From Pseudomonas fluorescens Q2-87 (GTDB lineage Bacteria; Pseudomonadota; Gammaproteobacteria; Pseudomonadales; Pseudomonadaceae), in NCBI RefSeq assembly GCF_000281895.1, contig NZ_CM001558.1, forward strand, positions 6,304,169-6,368,168: a DNA stretch of 64,000 nucleotides. Reading direction: 5' to 3'. Below are positions 9,146 through 18,145 of this stretch, piece after piece. Every line of letters begins with the position of its first letter. Within the stretch, counting starts at the first letter, position 1. The translations under genes were made by a program, and so were the position numbers. The notes beneath the pieces are model-generated. The model searched no databases, was not told the origin of the DNA, and worked only from the letters and a program-made list of their open reading frames with translations.

Positions 9146-10546
9146 ATGAGTCACTACGACGTAGTCATTCTGGGTGGCGGACCCGGTGGGTATAACGCGG
9201 CGATCCGCGCTGGACAGTTGGGGTTGAAGGCCGCCTGCGTCGAAGGTCGCGCCACTCTGGGCGGCACCTGCCTGAACGTTGGCTGCATGCCTTCCAAGGC
9301 GTTGCTCCACGCCTCGGAACTTTACGAGGCGGCCAGCGGCGCGGAATTCGCCAACCTGGGTATCGACGTCAGCCCTACTCTCAACCTCGCACAGATGATG
9401 AAGCAGAAAGACGAAAGCGTGGCGGGCCTGACCAAAGGCATCGAGTTTCTGTTTCGCAAGAACAAAGTCGAGTGGATCAAGGGTTGGGGCCACATCGACG
9501 GGCCGGGCAAGGTCACCGTAACCAGCGATGACGGGCTCAGGACCGAACTCAGCGCCAAGGACATCGTCATCGCCACCGGCTCGCAACCCATGCCATTGCC
9601 AGGCGTGACAATCGATAACCGGCGCATCCTCGACTCCACTGGCGCATTGTCCCTGAGCGAAGTGCCCCGGCACCTGGTGGTGATTGGCGCGGGTGTCATC
9701 GGCCTCGAATTGGGTTCTGTCTGGCGGCGCTTGGGAGCGCAGGTGACCGTGGTGGAATATCTGGATCGCATTTGTCCCGGGGTGGACGGCGAGGCCGGCA
9801 AGACCCTGCAACGAGCCCTGGCTAAACAAGGCATTCAGTTCAAGCTCGACTCCAAGGTCACCGGCGCCGTGTCCTCAGCCACTGGCGTGCAGCTACAGGT
9901 CGAACCGGCGGCGGGCGGCGAAGCACAGACCCTGGATGCCGATTACGTGCTCGTCGCCATTGGCCGTCGTCCTTACACTCAAGGCCTGGGGTTGGAGAAC
10001 GTCGGGCTGAGCCCTGACAAGCGTGGCATGCTCGCCAACACGCAGCATCGCACCGAAGCGCCGGGGGTCTGGGTAATCGGCGACGTGACGTCCGGGCCGA
10101 TGCTCGCGCACAAGGCTGAAGATGAAGCCATGGTCTGTATCGAACGGATCGCCGGCAAGGCTGCGCAGGTCAACTATGCGCTGATACCCAGCGTCATCTA
10201 CACCCGTCCGGAACTGGCCAGCGTCGGTAAGACCGAGGAACAGCTCAAGGCCGAAGGCCGCGCCTACAAGGTCGGCAAATTTCCGTTCACAGCCAACAGC
10301 CGGGCGAAGATCAACCATGAAACCGACGGCTTCGCCAAAGTCCTGGCTGATGAACGTACCGATGAAATCCTCGGGGTGCACCTGGTAGGCCCGAGCGTCA
10401 GTGAAATGATCGGTGAATATTGCGTGGCGATGGAGTTCGGCGCCTCAGCTGAAGACATCGCCCTGACCTGTCATCCACACCCGACGCGTTCGGAGGCCCT
10501 GCGCCAGGCGGCCATGGCTGTGGAGGGAATGGCGACGCAGATGTAG
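9146..10546 (+). CDS. lpd3: Dihydrolipoyl dehydrogenase (Lpd3-like)
   Basis: FAD-dependent oxidoreductase that reoxidises dihydrolipoamide with NAD+. The 466-residue protein has the N-terminal FAD motif GGGPGGYNAA (residues 10-19), the redox-active disulfide C42-LNVG-C47, an NAD-binding GAGVIGLELG segment, and the C-terminal HPHPTRSE active-site sequence. It stands alone, without genes for a 2-oxo acid dehydrogenase E1 or E2, and resembles the third P. aeruginosa lipoamide dehydrogenase more than the complex-associated LpdG or LpdV. It is divergent from the SPFH operon. The physiological partner is not evident from the window. Confidence 0.88.
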   Translation: MSHYDVVILGGGPGGYNAAIRAGQLGLKAACVEGRATLGGTCLNVGCMPSKALLHASELYEAASGAEFANLGIDVSPTLNLAQMMKQKDESVAGLTKGIEFLFRKNKVEWIKGWGHIDGPGKVTVTSDDGLRTELSAKDIVIATGSQPMPLPGVTIDNRRILDSTGALSLSEVPRHLVVIGAGVIGLELGSVWRRLGAQVTVVEYLDRICPGVDGEAGKTLQRALAKQGIQFKLDSKVTGAVSSATGVQLQVEPAAGGEAQTLDADYVLVAIGRRPYTQGLGLENVGLSPDKRGMLANTQHRTEAPGVWVIGDVTSGPMLAHKAEDEAMVCIERIAGKAAQVNYALIPSVIYTRPELASVGKTEEQLKAEGRAYKVGKFPFTANSRAKINHETDGFAKVLADERTDEILGVHLVGPSVSEMIGEYCVAMEFGASAEDIALTCHPHPTRSEALRQAAMAVEGMATQM

Positions 10547-10565
10547 GGGCAACGCAAAGTGAGAT

Positions 10566-10583
10566 GAGGGAGCTTGCTCCCTC
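10566..10583. repeat. REP-type palindrome between convergent genes
   Basis: GAGGGAGC-TT-GCTCCCTC is a perfect 18-base inverted repeat of the kind that makes up Pseudomonas REP elements (GAGGGAGCTTGCTCCCTCGCC family). It lies in the 66-base gap between lpd3 and the convergent gene, where it may also act as a terminator or mRNA stabiliser. Confidence 0.6.
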
Positions 10584-10612
10584 GCCACCTCCGAGATCGG
10601 CCGGTTGACCAT

Positions 10613-12763
10613 TTAGCTGGCCGAAATCCGGACCTTGCGCCGACGCCGACTGACCAATCCCAGCGCCACTGCCACCAACAGCACCACACCGCCCAGTTGC
10701 AACCAAGCCTTGTAAGGTCGCAATGCCGAGCGAATCGGGTCCAGGGCCTGGGTCACGTAGCGTTTGTCGGCATTGCGAAAGTCCGGCTCCTGGCATTGAT
10801 GGCCGAAATCTCCGGCCCAATCCACATAAGGACCGTCCTTCACGTACCGCTGATACAAAGCGCTTTGCTCTTCCAGGCTGGAGTTGTACCCGACCGCTTT
10901 GCACAACACCGCCGCAAATGCCTGGCTGGTGTGGGGGAGATAATCCGCCGCCTGGCTCGCCAGCGCTGTGGCAACGAACCGATAGTGATAACGCACGTCT
11001 GGTTGCGCGGCGCTGGCCTGCTGACGTTTCAGCTCCCCTTGCGCCACCAGCGGGCCGACTTCAAGCTCAACGGGCTCCAAACTGTAACTGCCGTCCAAAC
11101 TGGCGTAGTCCGGCGCCATCTCGTAGCCGAGCAACTCCATGCCAGATTTACGCGCCAACACGGACGCATTGAAATACGCCTCGGCCCGCCGGGTCGGCCA
11201 CCATTTGGACTCCGCGTCCTGACGCGACTGCCCGTAGGCCGAAGCCTTGCCCTGCAAATCGGCATTATCGAAATAGGCCGGCGCCTCGTCATAACGCCCT
11301 TCCCTCAGCAAGCGGCGGCCCAACAGGTTGCGCAGGTTCGCGGCGACCGACAGTGGTACGTAGTTATCGCGATCCTGTTGAGTCAGCTCGGGCGGCGCCG
11401 GAACGTTGGCATCGACGTACTGTTTCAGCTCATCGACCGTCAGCACCCGCTCGGCGACTGCCGCGGCGTCGTACCAATAGTTGCCCTGGCCGCGATAGAG
11501 CTGATCAAAGGCCTGCAAGTAATCACCCCGTTGCAATGCCAGGATCGCGCTTTCACCTTCGACCCGGCATTTGGGTTGTACCGTCTCGTAGTTCCAGTCC
11601 GGTGTACGTCGATTGCCCCAGGACTCATCGTTCGGGAAGGCCTGGGCGGCCTTGGCATAAGCGGCGGCCGCAGCGCCCTTGTCACCGTCACGCAACGCCA
11701 GTTTGGCGCGCACCCACCAGGCCAGACCCGTGTCGGCGGCTTTCTGCACAAAAGCCTTGGCGCCGTCGAAATCGCCGTGCTGGTAACTCACCGCCGCCAG
11801 GCGGTCGGCATCTTCCAGGTTGTCCCGGGCGTTGGCTTGCAGCAATTGGACGAGTTTCTTTTCGCCCGAAGGTTCTTCGCCGTCCCACCAACCGACGCGG
11901 CTGAGCAGATACGCCGCCGCCAAGCCTTGCACCGCTTTGGCCTTGAGCAATTCATTTAGGCGTTCCTCCGGCTGGGCGCTAAGGTCGCCCGCCAATTGCA
12001 ACAACGAGCTGTAGCCGACCGGGGAACCTTGCAAGGACTGGCTCGCATACAGGCCGATGGCACTGTTCCAATCGTCAGCGGTATAGGCCACCCGGGCTTC
12101 TTCGCCAAGGCTGGCGACGCCCAGCTCCAACGGGTCGCTGAAGCCGGCGATGCTCATCTCGCGGGCTTGGCGGAACGCTTCGCGCGCCTGGTTCTGCAAG
12201 ACCACAGGGTCGCCGCTGCCCGCCTCGGTGCTCACGGCAAACAAGGCCCGTCCCAGGGAATAGGCGGCCCAGGTGCTGCGCAACCGGCGCTGGTCGGCCG
12301 GCAGCGCCAGCAACTGTTGGAACGATTCCACGGCGAGCTGATGCTCACCGGCATTGAAAGCGGCCGCGCCGATGGCATACAGCCGCAACTCGGCGGGCAG
12401 GTTGGCCGCTTCGGCCGTCACCTGCGCGATATCGCCCAGCGCTCGCAAGCGTTCCACTACCGCGAGCTGCGGCGGGGTCAGGCCGAGCTGCTCGGCCTTG
12501 TTGCGTTGCTCGACATAGGAGGAAAGGTCGTCGTAGTTGTAGTCCGGGTTCCGGGTCGCCTCGGTAACCGGCTTGAGCCCGGCGATAGCCTGGCCCAGAC
12601 GGCTGATTTCGAAGCGAAAGTTGCCTTCGGGTAACTCGGCCAATGATTGGGCGCGGTTATCCAGCAGGCGCATCGGAAAGTCCGGCCCGCAGGCCAGCGC
12701 CTGGCCCAGCGGCAGGCTAAGGCTCAAACAAAGCAGGCGGCGAGGCCACTTACGGGTAAACAT
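10613..12763 (-). CDS. Exported repeat protein of unknown function (CGPDFP start, C-terminal anchor)
   Basis: I do not recognise a named function. The ATG at 12763 is preferred to the longer reading because it follows a GGAGGT site with good spacing, giving 716 residues. A signal peptide ends at ALA-C, and the mature protein begins CGPDFP. The cysteine could be lipidated, though the lipobox is not ideal. The body is Ala/Leu-rich helical with TPR- or Sel1-like patterns, for example GDFDGAKAFVQKAADTGLA. A single C-terminal hydrophobic helix is followed by RRRRK. The start overlaps the end of the DUF3142 gene by 14 bases, so the two are probably translated together. Confidence 0.75.
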   Translation of the reverse strand: MFTRKWPRRLLCLSLSLPLGQALACGPDFPMRLLDNRAQSLAELPEGNFRFEISRLGQAIAGLKPVTEATRNPDYNYDDLSSYVEQRNKAEQLGLTPPQLAVVERLRALGDIAQVTAEAANLPAELRLYAIGAAAFNAGEHQLAVESFQQLLALPADQRRLRSTWAAYSLGRALFAVSTEAGSGDPVVLQNQAREAFRQAREMSIAGFSDPLELGVASLGEEARVAYTADDWNSAIGLYASQSLQGSPVGYSSLLQLAGDLSAQPEERLNELLKAKAVQGLAAAYLLSRVGWWDGEEPSGEKKLVQLLQANARDNLEDADRLAAVSYQHGDFDGAKAFVQKAADTGLAWWVRAKLALRDGDKGAAAAAYAKAAQAFPNDESWGNRRTPDWNYETVQPKCRVEGESAILALQRGDYLQAFDQLYRGQGNYWYDAAAVAERVLTVDELKQYVDANVPAPPELTQQDRDNYVPLSVAANLRNLLGRRLLREGRYDEAPAYFDNADLQGKASAYGQSRQDAESKWWPTRRAEAYFNASVLARKSGMELLGYEMAPDYASLDGSYSLEPVELEVGPLVAQGELKRQQASAAQPDVRYHYRFVATALASQAADYLPHTSQAFAAVLCKAVGYNSSLEEQSALYQRYVKDGPYVDWAGDFGHQCQEPDFRNADKRYVTQALDPIRSALRPYKAWLQLGGVVLLVAVALGLVSRRRRKVRISAS

Positions 12764-13943
12764 TGAAACCTCCTTGGTCGATTCTCGTACAGCGCGCCCA
12801 GCCGATTGCCCGGTGGGTGCCAGCGGCCAGGCGGCCTTCCTGAATGCGGGTGAAGGTAAGCAGTCCGGGAGTTTGTTGCAACGTGTAACCCGCCAAGGCA
12901 TCGACGCCGTCACACCCGCCGACCTTCAGCGTCAGGCGCTGGGGCCAGGGGCTGTCGAGATTGCCGCGGTTAGCCAGGCGAATATCGTACAAACCGCCCT
13001 GCTCGTGCAGATCCAGGCCGAGGTGACTGTCCAGGCTGTCCCCCCGCGCCACGGCGCCGAGGGTGGTCAGGCTCCAGGCGCGCCGGTCGCCCGCCAACGG
13101 CAGGCGAAACCAGATCAGCCCGGCCAGGTGCCTGGGCGGTTCGGCACGCAACTGAGCCGCAAGCCCGGCCACCTGTTGCGGATCGGCCAGCAGTTCTCGA
13201 CGCTCGCCGCCCCGGTCGATCGGCACTTCACTTTCCACCACCGGCACGCCGCTTTCCTGGGTCAGCAACGCCACGCCATAGGCCGGCAGGGCCAGATAAA
13301 ACGGCCGCGTGGTGACGCCGCCCCAACGTTCGGCCCAGCGCCGGGCCTGTTCCGGATCGAACAGCCCTTGCCGCGGATCGCTCACCGCGTGGACCTGCAA
13401 CACACTGCTGTCCACCATTGCCAGCAACCCAGGCAACGCCGGGCTGTCGAGCCAGGCCGGCAGCGCCGTGATGCTGAGTTTCAGTGTGGCCGGCAAGACT
13501 TGCCGCAGTCGACCCAGGAATGATTCATAGGCGGGCAAACGTGCGTTGCCCGCGTCGTGGTCGATCTCCACGCCCACCGGCGCCAGGCCCTGGGCGCTCC
13601 AATCAGCCAATACCTGCTGAATCTGCCCGATCACATCGTTCTGGTCCAAGGACTTGAGCTGGCCGTCCAGGCGAATCACAGCGATCAGCGGGCGGCCGTC
13701 AGCCTTGAGCAAGGCCGGATCGATCCGCGCACGACTCCAACCCGCCCCGGGAAAAGCTTGCAACGCCAGCACCCGCAGGCTCGAGAAATCGCCCCGACTC
13801 TGGCGCAGCGCCTGCTCGTGAGCCGGTGTCCACTGGCGCTGCCAGATATAGAGTTGTTGATCGAGCGCCGCAGTAGGTGGCTTTTCGCAGCCGCTCAAGA
13901 GCAAGGCGGCGAGGGCCAGCGAAAGCCGGGGAAGTACAGTCAT
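12750..13943 (-). CDS. DUF3142 lipoprotein
   Basis: 397-residue protein with a lipoprotein signal (LLLSGC at residues 15-20), so it is probably anchored in the periplasm. The remainder matches the DUF3142 family, including the sequence LAPVGVEIDHDAGNARL, which has acidic residues in a TIM-barrel-like setting reminiscent of glycosidase-type folds. No enzymatic activity is established for the family that I can name with confidence. It is the upstream partner of the CGPDFP repeat protein (14-base overlap) and lies next to the polysaccharide modification operon, which hints at a cell-envelope carbohydrate role. Confidence 0.78.
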   Translation of the reverse strand: MTVLPRLSLALAALLLSGCEKPPTAALDQQLYIWQRQWTPAHEQALRQSRGDFSSLRVLALQAFPGAGWSRARIDPALLKADGRPLIAVIRLDGQLKSLDQNDVIGQIQQVLADWSAQGLAPVGVEIDHDAGNARLPAYESFLGRLRQVLPATLKLSITALPAWLDSPALPGLLAMVDSSVLQVHAVSDPRQGLFDPEQARRWAERWGGVTTRPFYLALPAYGVALLTQESGVPVVESEVPIDRGGERRELLADPQQVAGLAAQLRAEPPRHLAGLIWFRLPLAGDRRAWSLTTLGAVARGDSLDSHLGLDLHEQGGLYDIRLANRGNLDSPWPQRLTLKVGGCDGVDALAGYTLQQTPGLLTFTRIQEGRLAAGTHRAIGWARCTRIDQGGFNVYP

Positions 13944-14005
13944 GAAGCCTCACCGCAAAAGCCGAGCAGATTACCGTCACCCGGGCACCGCGAAAACAGC
14001 GGCTA

Positions 14006-14827
14006 TCAAACCCCGCCAGGCTTACGCGCAATAATGACCTGACTCTTGGCCACCACCCCATCGAGCGCCTGCTTGATCTGCGCACCGCGGGGCGAATTCA
14101 ACACGGCCTGCCAGGTGTCGGCCCAGTGGTTGAGCAATGGATGATCGGCGTTGCTGAAGTCGACCTTGGCCTCCCAGAACAAGAGCATCCACATCGACCA
14201 GTAAAAGCCGTATTGGCTATGGCTCAACACCTCCAGCCCGGCCTCGCTGACCATCGCCTTGAACTGCTCTTCGCTGATGATGCGAATGTGGTTGGGCTTC
14301 TGGAAATACTCCGGCGCGGCGATGTCCTTTTGCAAGTCCTCGGAGCTTGGGTGCGGCACGCTCAGCAGGTACAACGCGCCGGGTTGGCCGACCCGCACCA
14401 GTTCAGCAAGAAATTGCGCCGGATCGTCGACGTGCTCGATGACCTCGGTGGAGACCACGCGGGTGGCCGTGGCGTCGGCGATGGGCAACGGATTGCAGTC
14501 CGTCACGTGGCACTCGATGTCGCGCGCGGGTGTATCGCCCAGGCGCTGGCGGGTGGCTTCGACCTTGGCCGCGTCGATGTCGGCAATGATGATCTTTGCC
14601 CCGCGCATGCCGCAGAAATGCACATTACCGCCGTCGCCACAGCCCACATCCAATAGCGTGTCCTGGGCGGTCACCGGGAAACCGCTGAACAATTCGCCGG
14701 TCTGCTGGTTGAACCAGCCACTGAGCATCGCATCGTGCAGCCCGAGCATGTACGGATCGACTTTTTCGACCGCAGGCGTTGCGGGTGCGGGCGCGCCCGT
14801 GGCGAGTTTCTTAAAAAGGCTCAGCAT
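14006..14827 (-). CDS. SAM-dependent methyltransferase (CPA-associated, copy 1)
   Basis: 273-residue class I methyltransferase with the SAM motif LDVGCGDGG (residues 59-67) and the motif EVIEHVDDP further on. It is the last gene of a five-gene operon and overlaps the acyltransferase start by seven bases. It is a clear paralogue of the methyltransferase at 15972-16856: both share DAMLxGWF, TGEL, EHVDDP, YLLSVP and the C-terminal KSQVIIARKP. The corresponding gene set of P. aeruginosa (PA5455-PA5459) is needed for common polysaccharide antigen, whose chain end carries methylated rhamnose. O-methylation of the glycan is therefore the likely job, but the acceptor is not proven here. Confidence 0.85.
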   Translation of the reverse strand: MLSLFKKLATGAPAPATPAVEKVDPYMLGLHDAMLSGWFNQQTGELFSGFPVTAQDTLLDVGCGDGGNVHFCGMRGAKIIIADIDAAKVEATRQRLGDTPARDIECHVTDCNPLPIADATATRVVSTEVIEHVDDPAQFLAELVRVGQPGALYLLSVPHPSSEDLQKDIAAPEYFQKPNHIRIISEEQFKAMVSEAGLEVLSHSQYGFYWSMWMLLFWEAKVDFSNADHPLLNHWADTWQAVLNSPRGAQIKQALDGVVAKSQVIIARKPGGV

Positions 14828-15975
14828 GAAGGGGCTCCAGAGACGGGAAGGACGGTTCGAGCGGCGGACAGGCGTGCAACGAGGCGGGCGCCTCGGTTAC
14901 GCATGGGCATTTCCACCCAACGGTAATTGAGTTCGCTCAGCAGCCCGATCAACAGCAAGGCGCAGGCCAGGGCCAGCCAAGGGTGGCTCGCCGGGTCCGG
15001 CGAGCCCAAGGGCGAGAAACGAAACCACAGCTCGCGCAACAGGAAAAACACCGGGATGTGGATCAGGTAGATCGCGTAGGAACGACTGCCGACCCAGACC
15101 AGCGCTGTTTTCAACCGGCCACGGGGCATCAGGTAATCGCGGTCATAGGAGGCCACCCACACCAGTACGGCACTGGACACTGCAATGACGCCGAGGCGAT
15201 AGAACGACAGATTGAAATGCTCGGTGGCGATCCAGGCCATCAACCCACCGAGGAGCCCGATCAGCAGCACGCCCAGTCCAGGCCAGCGCAACCATGTGGG
15301 CTCGAACCGCCAATAGCTGGAGCGCAAGCTCCAGATCGACAGCAACACCCCGAGGGCCAGGGCGTCGGTGCGGATGACCGACAGCCACAGCGCCCGCCAG
15401 GTGAAAAACTGCACCAGTACCACCGCCAGCAGTACCCAGATCAGGTACCGGCGCGAGACAAACACCAGCAGCGGCAGGATCAGGTAGAACTGCTCTTCCA
15501 GCGACAGCGTCCAGTACACGAAGCTCGCTCCGTATTCATAACGCATGAACGCGTCGGCAAAACGCAGGTTGGCAAATTGCAGCAAGCCGGCCACGGTCGC
15601 CTGCAGGTTGGCCTCGACGCTGCCGAACGCGCCGGAACGGTTGAGGAAAAACACGGCGAACAGCACCAGCAGCAGCCAGAGCCAGGCCGAGGGCAACAGG
15701 CGGAAGGCGCGGCGAATCCAGAAATCCCGTGTCGTGGCCCAGAACTGCCGTCGCGTATCACAACGGCGCAGCTGCGCAATCAAGCTGCGCCCGATGACGA
15801 ACCCCGATATGGCGAAAAACAGGTCCACGCCCCACCACAACTGAAAACTGTCGGACAGGGCCGTCAGTCGCGGCCATCCACCAGGAAACGGCATGCCTTG
15901 CAGGTGGTGGAACAGCACCCCTATCACCGCGACAGCGCGCAGCAACTCGATGTCCATGATCCGCTTGCTACTCAT
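14821..15975 (-). CDS. Acyltransferase-3 family membrane protein (O-acetyltransferase-like)
   Basis: 384-residue polytopic inner-membrane protein of the acyltransferase 3 family, which transfers acetyl or other acyl groups to extracytoplasmic sugars. It begins with the typical IELLRAVAVIGVLFHHL segment holding the conserved Arg and His, followed by VDLFFAISGFVIGRSL and about ten hydrophobic helices. It lies between two paralogous methyltransferases, overlapping one by seven and the other by four bases. Context points to O-acetylation of the D-rhamnan or its terminal group. A role in the methyl-group pathway is possible but unsupported. Confidence 0.85.
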   Translation of the reverse strand: MSSKRIMDIELLRAVAVIGVLFHHLQGMPFPGGWPRLTALSDSFQLWWGVDLFFAISGFVIGRSLIAQLRRCDTRRQFWATTRDFWIRRAFRLLPSAWLWLLLVLFAVFFLNRSGAFGSVEANLQATVAGLLQFANLRFADAFMRYEYGASFVYWTLSLEEQFYLILPLLVFVSRRYLIWVLLAVVLVQFFTWRALWLSVIRTDALALGVLLSIWSLRSSYWRFEPTWLRWPGLGVLLIGLLGGLMAWIATEHFNLSFYRLGVIAVSSAVLVWVASYDRDYLMPRGRLKTALVWVGSRSYAIYLIHIPVFFLLRELWFRFSPLGSPDPASHPWLALACALLLIGLLSELNYRWVEMPMRNRGARLVARLSAARTVLPVSGAPSC

Positions 15976-16856
15976 GAAGTTCTCCCGGACAAAGGGTCGG
16001 GCTTGCGCGCGATGATCACCTGGCTCTTGGGCATGAACCGGTCCAGTACCTGCTTGACCGCCAACCCGCCGGGTTGCGTCAACAAGTCTTGCCAGACGCC
16101 CGCCCAGCGTTCCATCAGGGGTGGATAAGGAGCGTGGATACGGTCGCGCACGGCGCCCTCGGGGTTGCGCCCCGCCGCCTGTTCGCTGGCCCAGAAGAAA
16201 ATCATGCCCATGACCCAGAAAAATCCACTGGCCTGGCGATGCTCGATCACCAACCCGGCATCCTCCACCAGGGCGGCAAATCGTTCGGCGCTGAAAACCT
16301 GAACATGGTTGGGCGACTGGAAGTAGCTCGCCGGTGCGATGCCACGCTGTAGATCTTCGCCTACCGGCGCTGGCACGCTGAGCAGATACTGTGCCCCTGG
16401 CCGGCCCATGCGCACCAACTCCGCCATGAACGGTTCGGGATCATCGACGTGTTCGAGCACCTCCATGCAGACGATTTTGTTCGCGCAGCCATCGGCCAGG
16501 GGCAGCGGCAAGCTGTTGCTGACCAGCCCCAGGAAAGGCGCGGCGCCCTGGGCTTCGACCTGGCGAGCCAACTCTCGGACCTTGTCCTGTTCGCTGTCGG
16601 TAAAGATCACTGAAGCGCCTTGGCGCACCGCGAACAGCGTCGCCACGCCCTCGCCGCAGCCGACGTCGAGCAAGGTGTCACCCGCCGTGATGGCAAAGCC
16701 CTTGAGCAACTCGCCGGTTTCATTGCGGAACCAGCCATCGAGCATCGCGTCGTACAGGCCGGCGTCGCGGGGCGAAACAGCCGCCGCGGATGGCGCCGTC
16801 GACGGCGGCGACGGTTCGACCGGCGGCCTGAGCCAGGACAGTAATCGCCGGATCAT
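15972..16856 (-). CDS. SAM-dependent methyltransferase (CPA-associated, copy 2)
   Basis: 294 residues with the SAM motif LDVGCGEG (residues 63-70) and VLEHVDDPEPF. It is paralogous to the methyltransferase at 14006-14827 through most of its length, but has a longer Pro/Ser-rich N-terminus and an insertion near residue 235 (about EQAAGRNPEGAVRDRIH). It overlaps the upstream glycosyltransferase and downstream acyltransferase by four bases each, so the operon is translationally coupled. Its role is probably methylation of the D-rhamnan or its cap. Two methyltransferases may act on different positions, or one on sugar and one on a linker. Confidence 0.85.
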   Translation of the reverse strand: MIRRLLSWLRPPVEPSPPSTAPSAAAVSPRDAGLYDAMLDGWFRNETGELLKGFAITAGDTLLDVGCGEGVATLFAVRQGASVIFTDSEQDKVRELARQVEAQGAAPFLGLVSNSLPLPLADGCANKIVCMEVLEHVDDPEPFMAELVRMGRPGAQYLLSVPAPVGEDLQRGIAPASYFQSPNHVQVFSAERFAALVEDAGLVIEHRQASGFFWVMGMIFFWASEQAAGRNPEGAVRDRIHAPYPPLMERWAGVWQDLLTQPGGLAVKQVLDRFMPKSQVIIARKPDPLSGRTS

Positions 16857-18145
16857 GGCTGCGGGGCGTTCCGGCGACGCTCGCAGGCCTGTTCAATAAA
16901 TGCCCGCAAGCCTTGCTCGGCGTTGGCCTGGCTGCAGAATTTTTCCAGGCTGGTCACGGCATGGGCCGACATCCGGCGATAGCGCTCGGGATCATTGATG
17001 GCCACGTCGTAGCTCGCGCGGTAGGCCGAGCACAGCGAGTCCCAGTCGGTGACGTAGCGCAGGGTCCGATAGGCCGCTCGTGGGTCGTGGGGCCAGGCGG
17101 TCAGTTCTTCAGTCGAATCCACCACGAAGGCATTGTCGTGATCGATGTAGTCGGCCATCGCCGTGTTCAAGGGTGCGATGGCCGGACGGCCGCAGGACAT
17201 GAACTCCATCAGCGGCAAGCACTGCCCTTCTCCGTAGGAACAATTGACCACGTAGCGGGTGGCTTCCACCAGTCGCTCGTAGTCCGCGTCCGCCAGGTAG
17301 CCGTGGATCAGCACAATGCGGCAACGGTAGGACTGGTTCTTGTAGACGTGATGCAACATGTCGGTCAGCGCAGCGCTGACGTCGTGGTGGGTCAGCTTGA
17401 GCACCAGGGTCGCGTCAGGAACGTCGCGGAACGTCGTGCAAAACGCGCTGATCATGTCCTTCCAGTTCTTGCGCCCGTCGTAGGGGTTGAACACCGAGGT
17501 GTAGATCACGCCGTCCAGCAGCAACTCACAATCCTGCGCCGGGCCATCGAGCACCAGCGGAGTACCAGCCTGATGCGCCGGCGGGCCGTAGGGCCGCAAG
17601 TCAGTGGTGCGGCTGTCGATCAGCAGGCCACGCAATTGCAGGCGCATGTGATCGACCGTCGGCCGCTGGGCCAGCAGCGCGCCCCGGGCGGCAAACCGGT
17701 CCCAAACCGGCGCCGCGATGGCGACAATGGGGAAATCCGCGCCCATCGCTTCCCGGACGGTATCGACGGTGAAACTGGAATGTGTGATTGCCATGCCGGT
17801 TGTGCCAAGCACCACTCGCCAGTCATGGCGGGGTTCGCCCTGCCAGCTTTCGGTCGGGATGGTGCTGAATTCCCAGGCAAACACGGGGATGGTCGGGCAG
17901 GCATAGTGCACTGCGGTGCGATGAGGTGGTGAGAACGACAGGAACACGCAGTCTTCGCCACGCCGCAGGCAATCGGCATGCAGCAGGTCGACCTCTTCGT
18001 CCGGCCGGGTCACTTCCACGACTCGCCCCAGCCGTTCGAGTACCGGACGGAACTCCTTGAGCACGAAGTAGTAGCTGTACTCGGGCTTGCCAAGGTTTTC
18101 GAGGATGTTGCTCTGGTTGGTTTCCGAATGAATGATGATCAGCAT
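16853..18145 (-). CDS. Glycosyltransferase, GT4-like (CPA-associated, copy 1)
   Basis: 430-residue cytoplasmic glycosyltransferase of the GT-B fold. The nucleotide-sugar site motif E-x7-E is seen at Glu306 and Glu314 (YGEGQCLPLMEF), followed by the CGRPAIAP loop. The N-terminus (PEYSYYFVLK, RPVLERLG) matches that of the following glycosyltransferase almost word for word, so the two arose by tandem duplication. It overlaps its neighbours by four and seven bases. Orthologous genes in P. aeruginosa lie beside rmd and are required for normal common polysaccharide antigen. Priming, branching or capping is plausible, but the linkage it makes is unknown. Confidence 0.86.
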   Translation of the reverse strand: MLIIIHSETNQSNILENLGKPEYSYYFVLKEFRPVLERLGRVVEVTRPDEEVDLLHADCLRRGEDCVFLSFSPPHRTAVHYACPTIPVFAWEFSTIPTESWQGEPRHDWRVVLGTTGMAITHSSFTVDTVREAMGADFPIVAIAAPVWDRFAARGALLAQRPTVDHMRLQLRGLLIDSRTTDLRPYGPPAHQAGTPLVLDGPAQDCELLLDGVIYTSVFNPYDGRKNWKDMISAFCTTFRDVPDATLVLKLTHHDVSAALTDMLHHVYKNQSYRCRIVLIHGYLADADYERLVEATRYVVNCSYGEGQCLPLMEFMSCGRPAIAPLNTAMADYIDHDNAFVVDSTEELTAWPHDPRAAYRTLRYVTDWDSLCSAYRASYDVAINDPERYRRMSAHAVTSLEKFCSQANAEQGLRAFIEQACERRRNAPQP

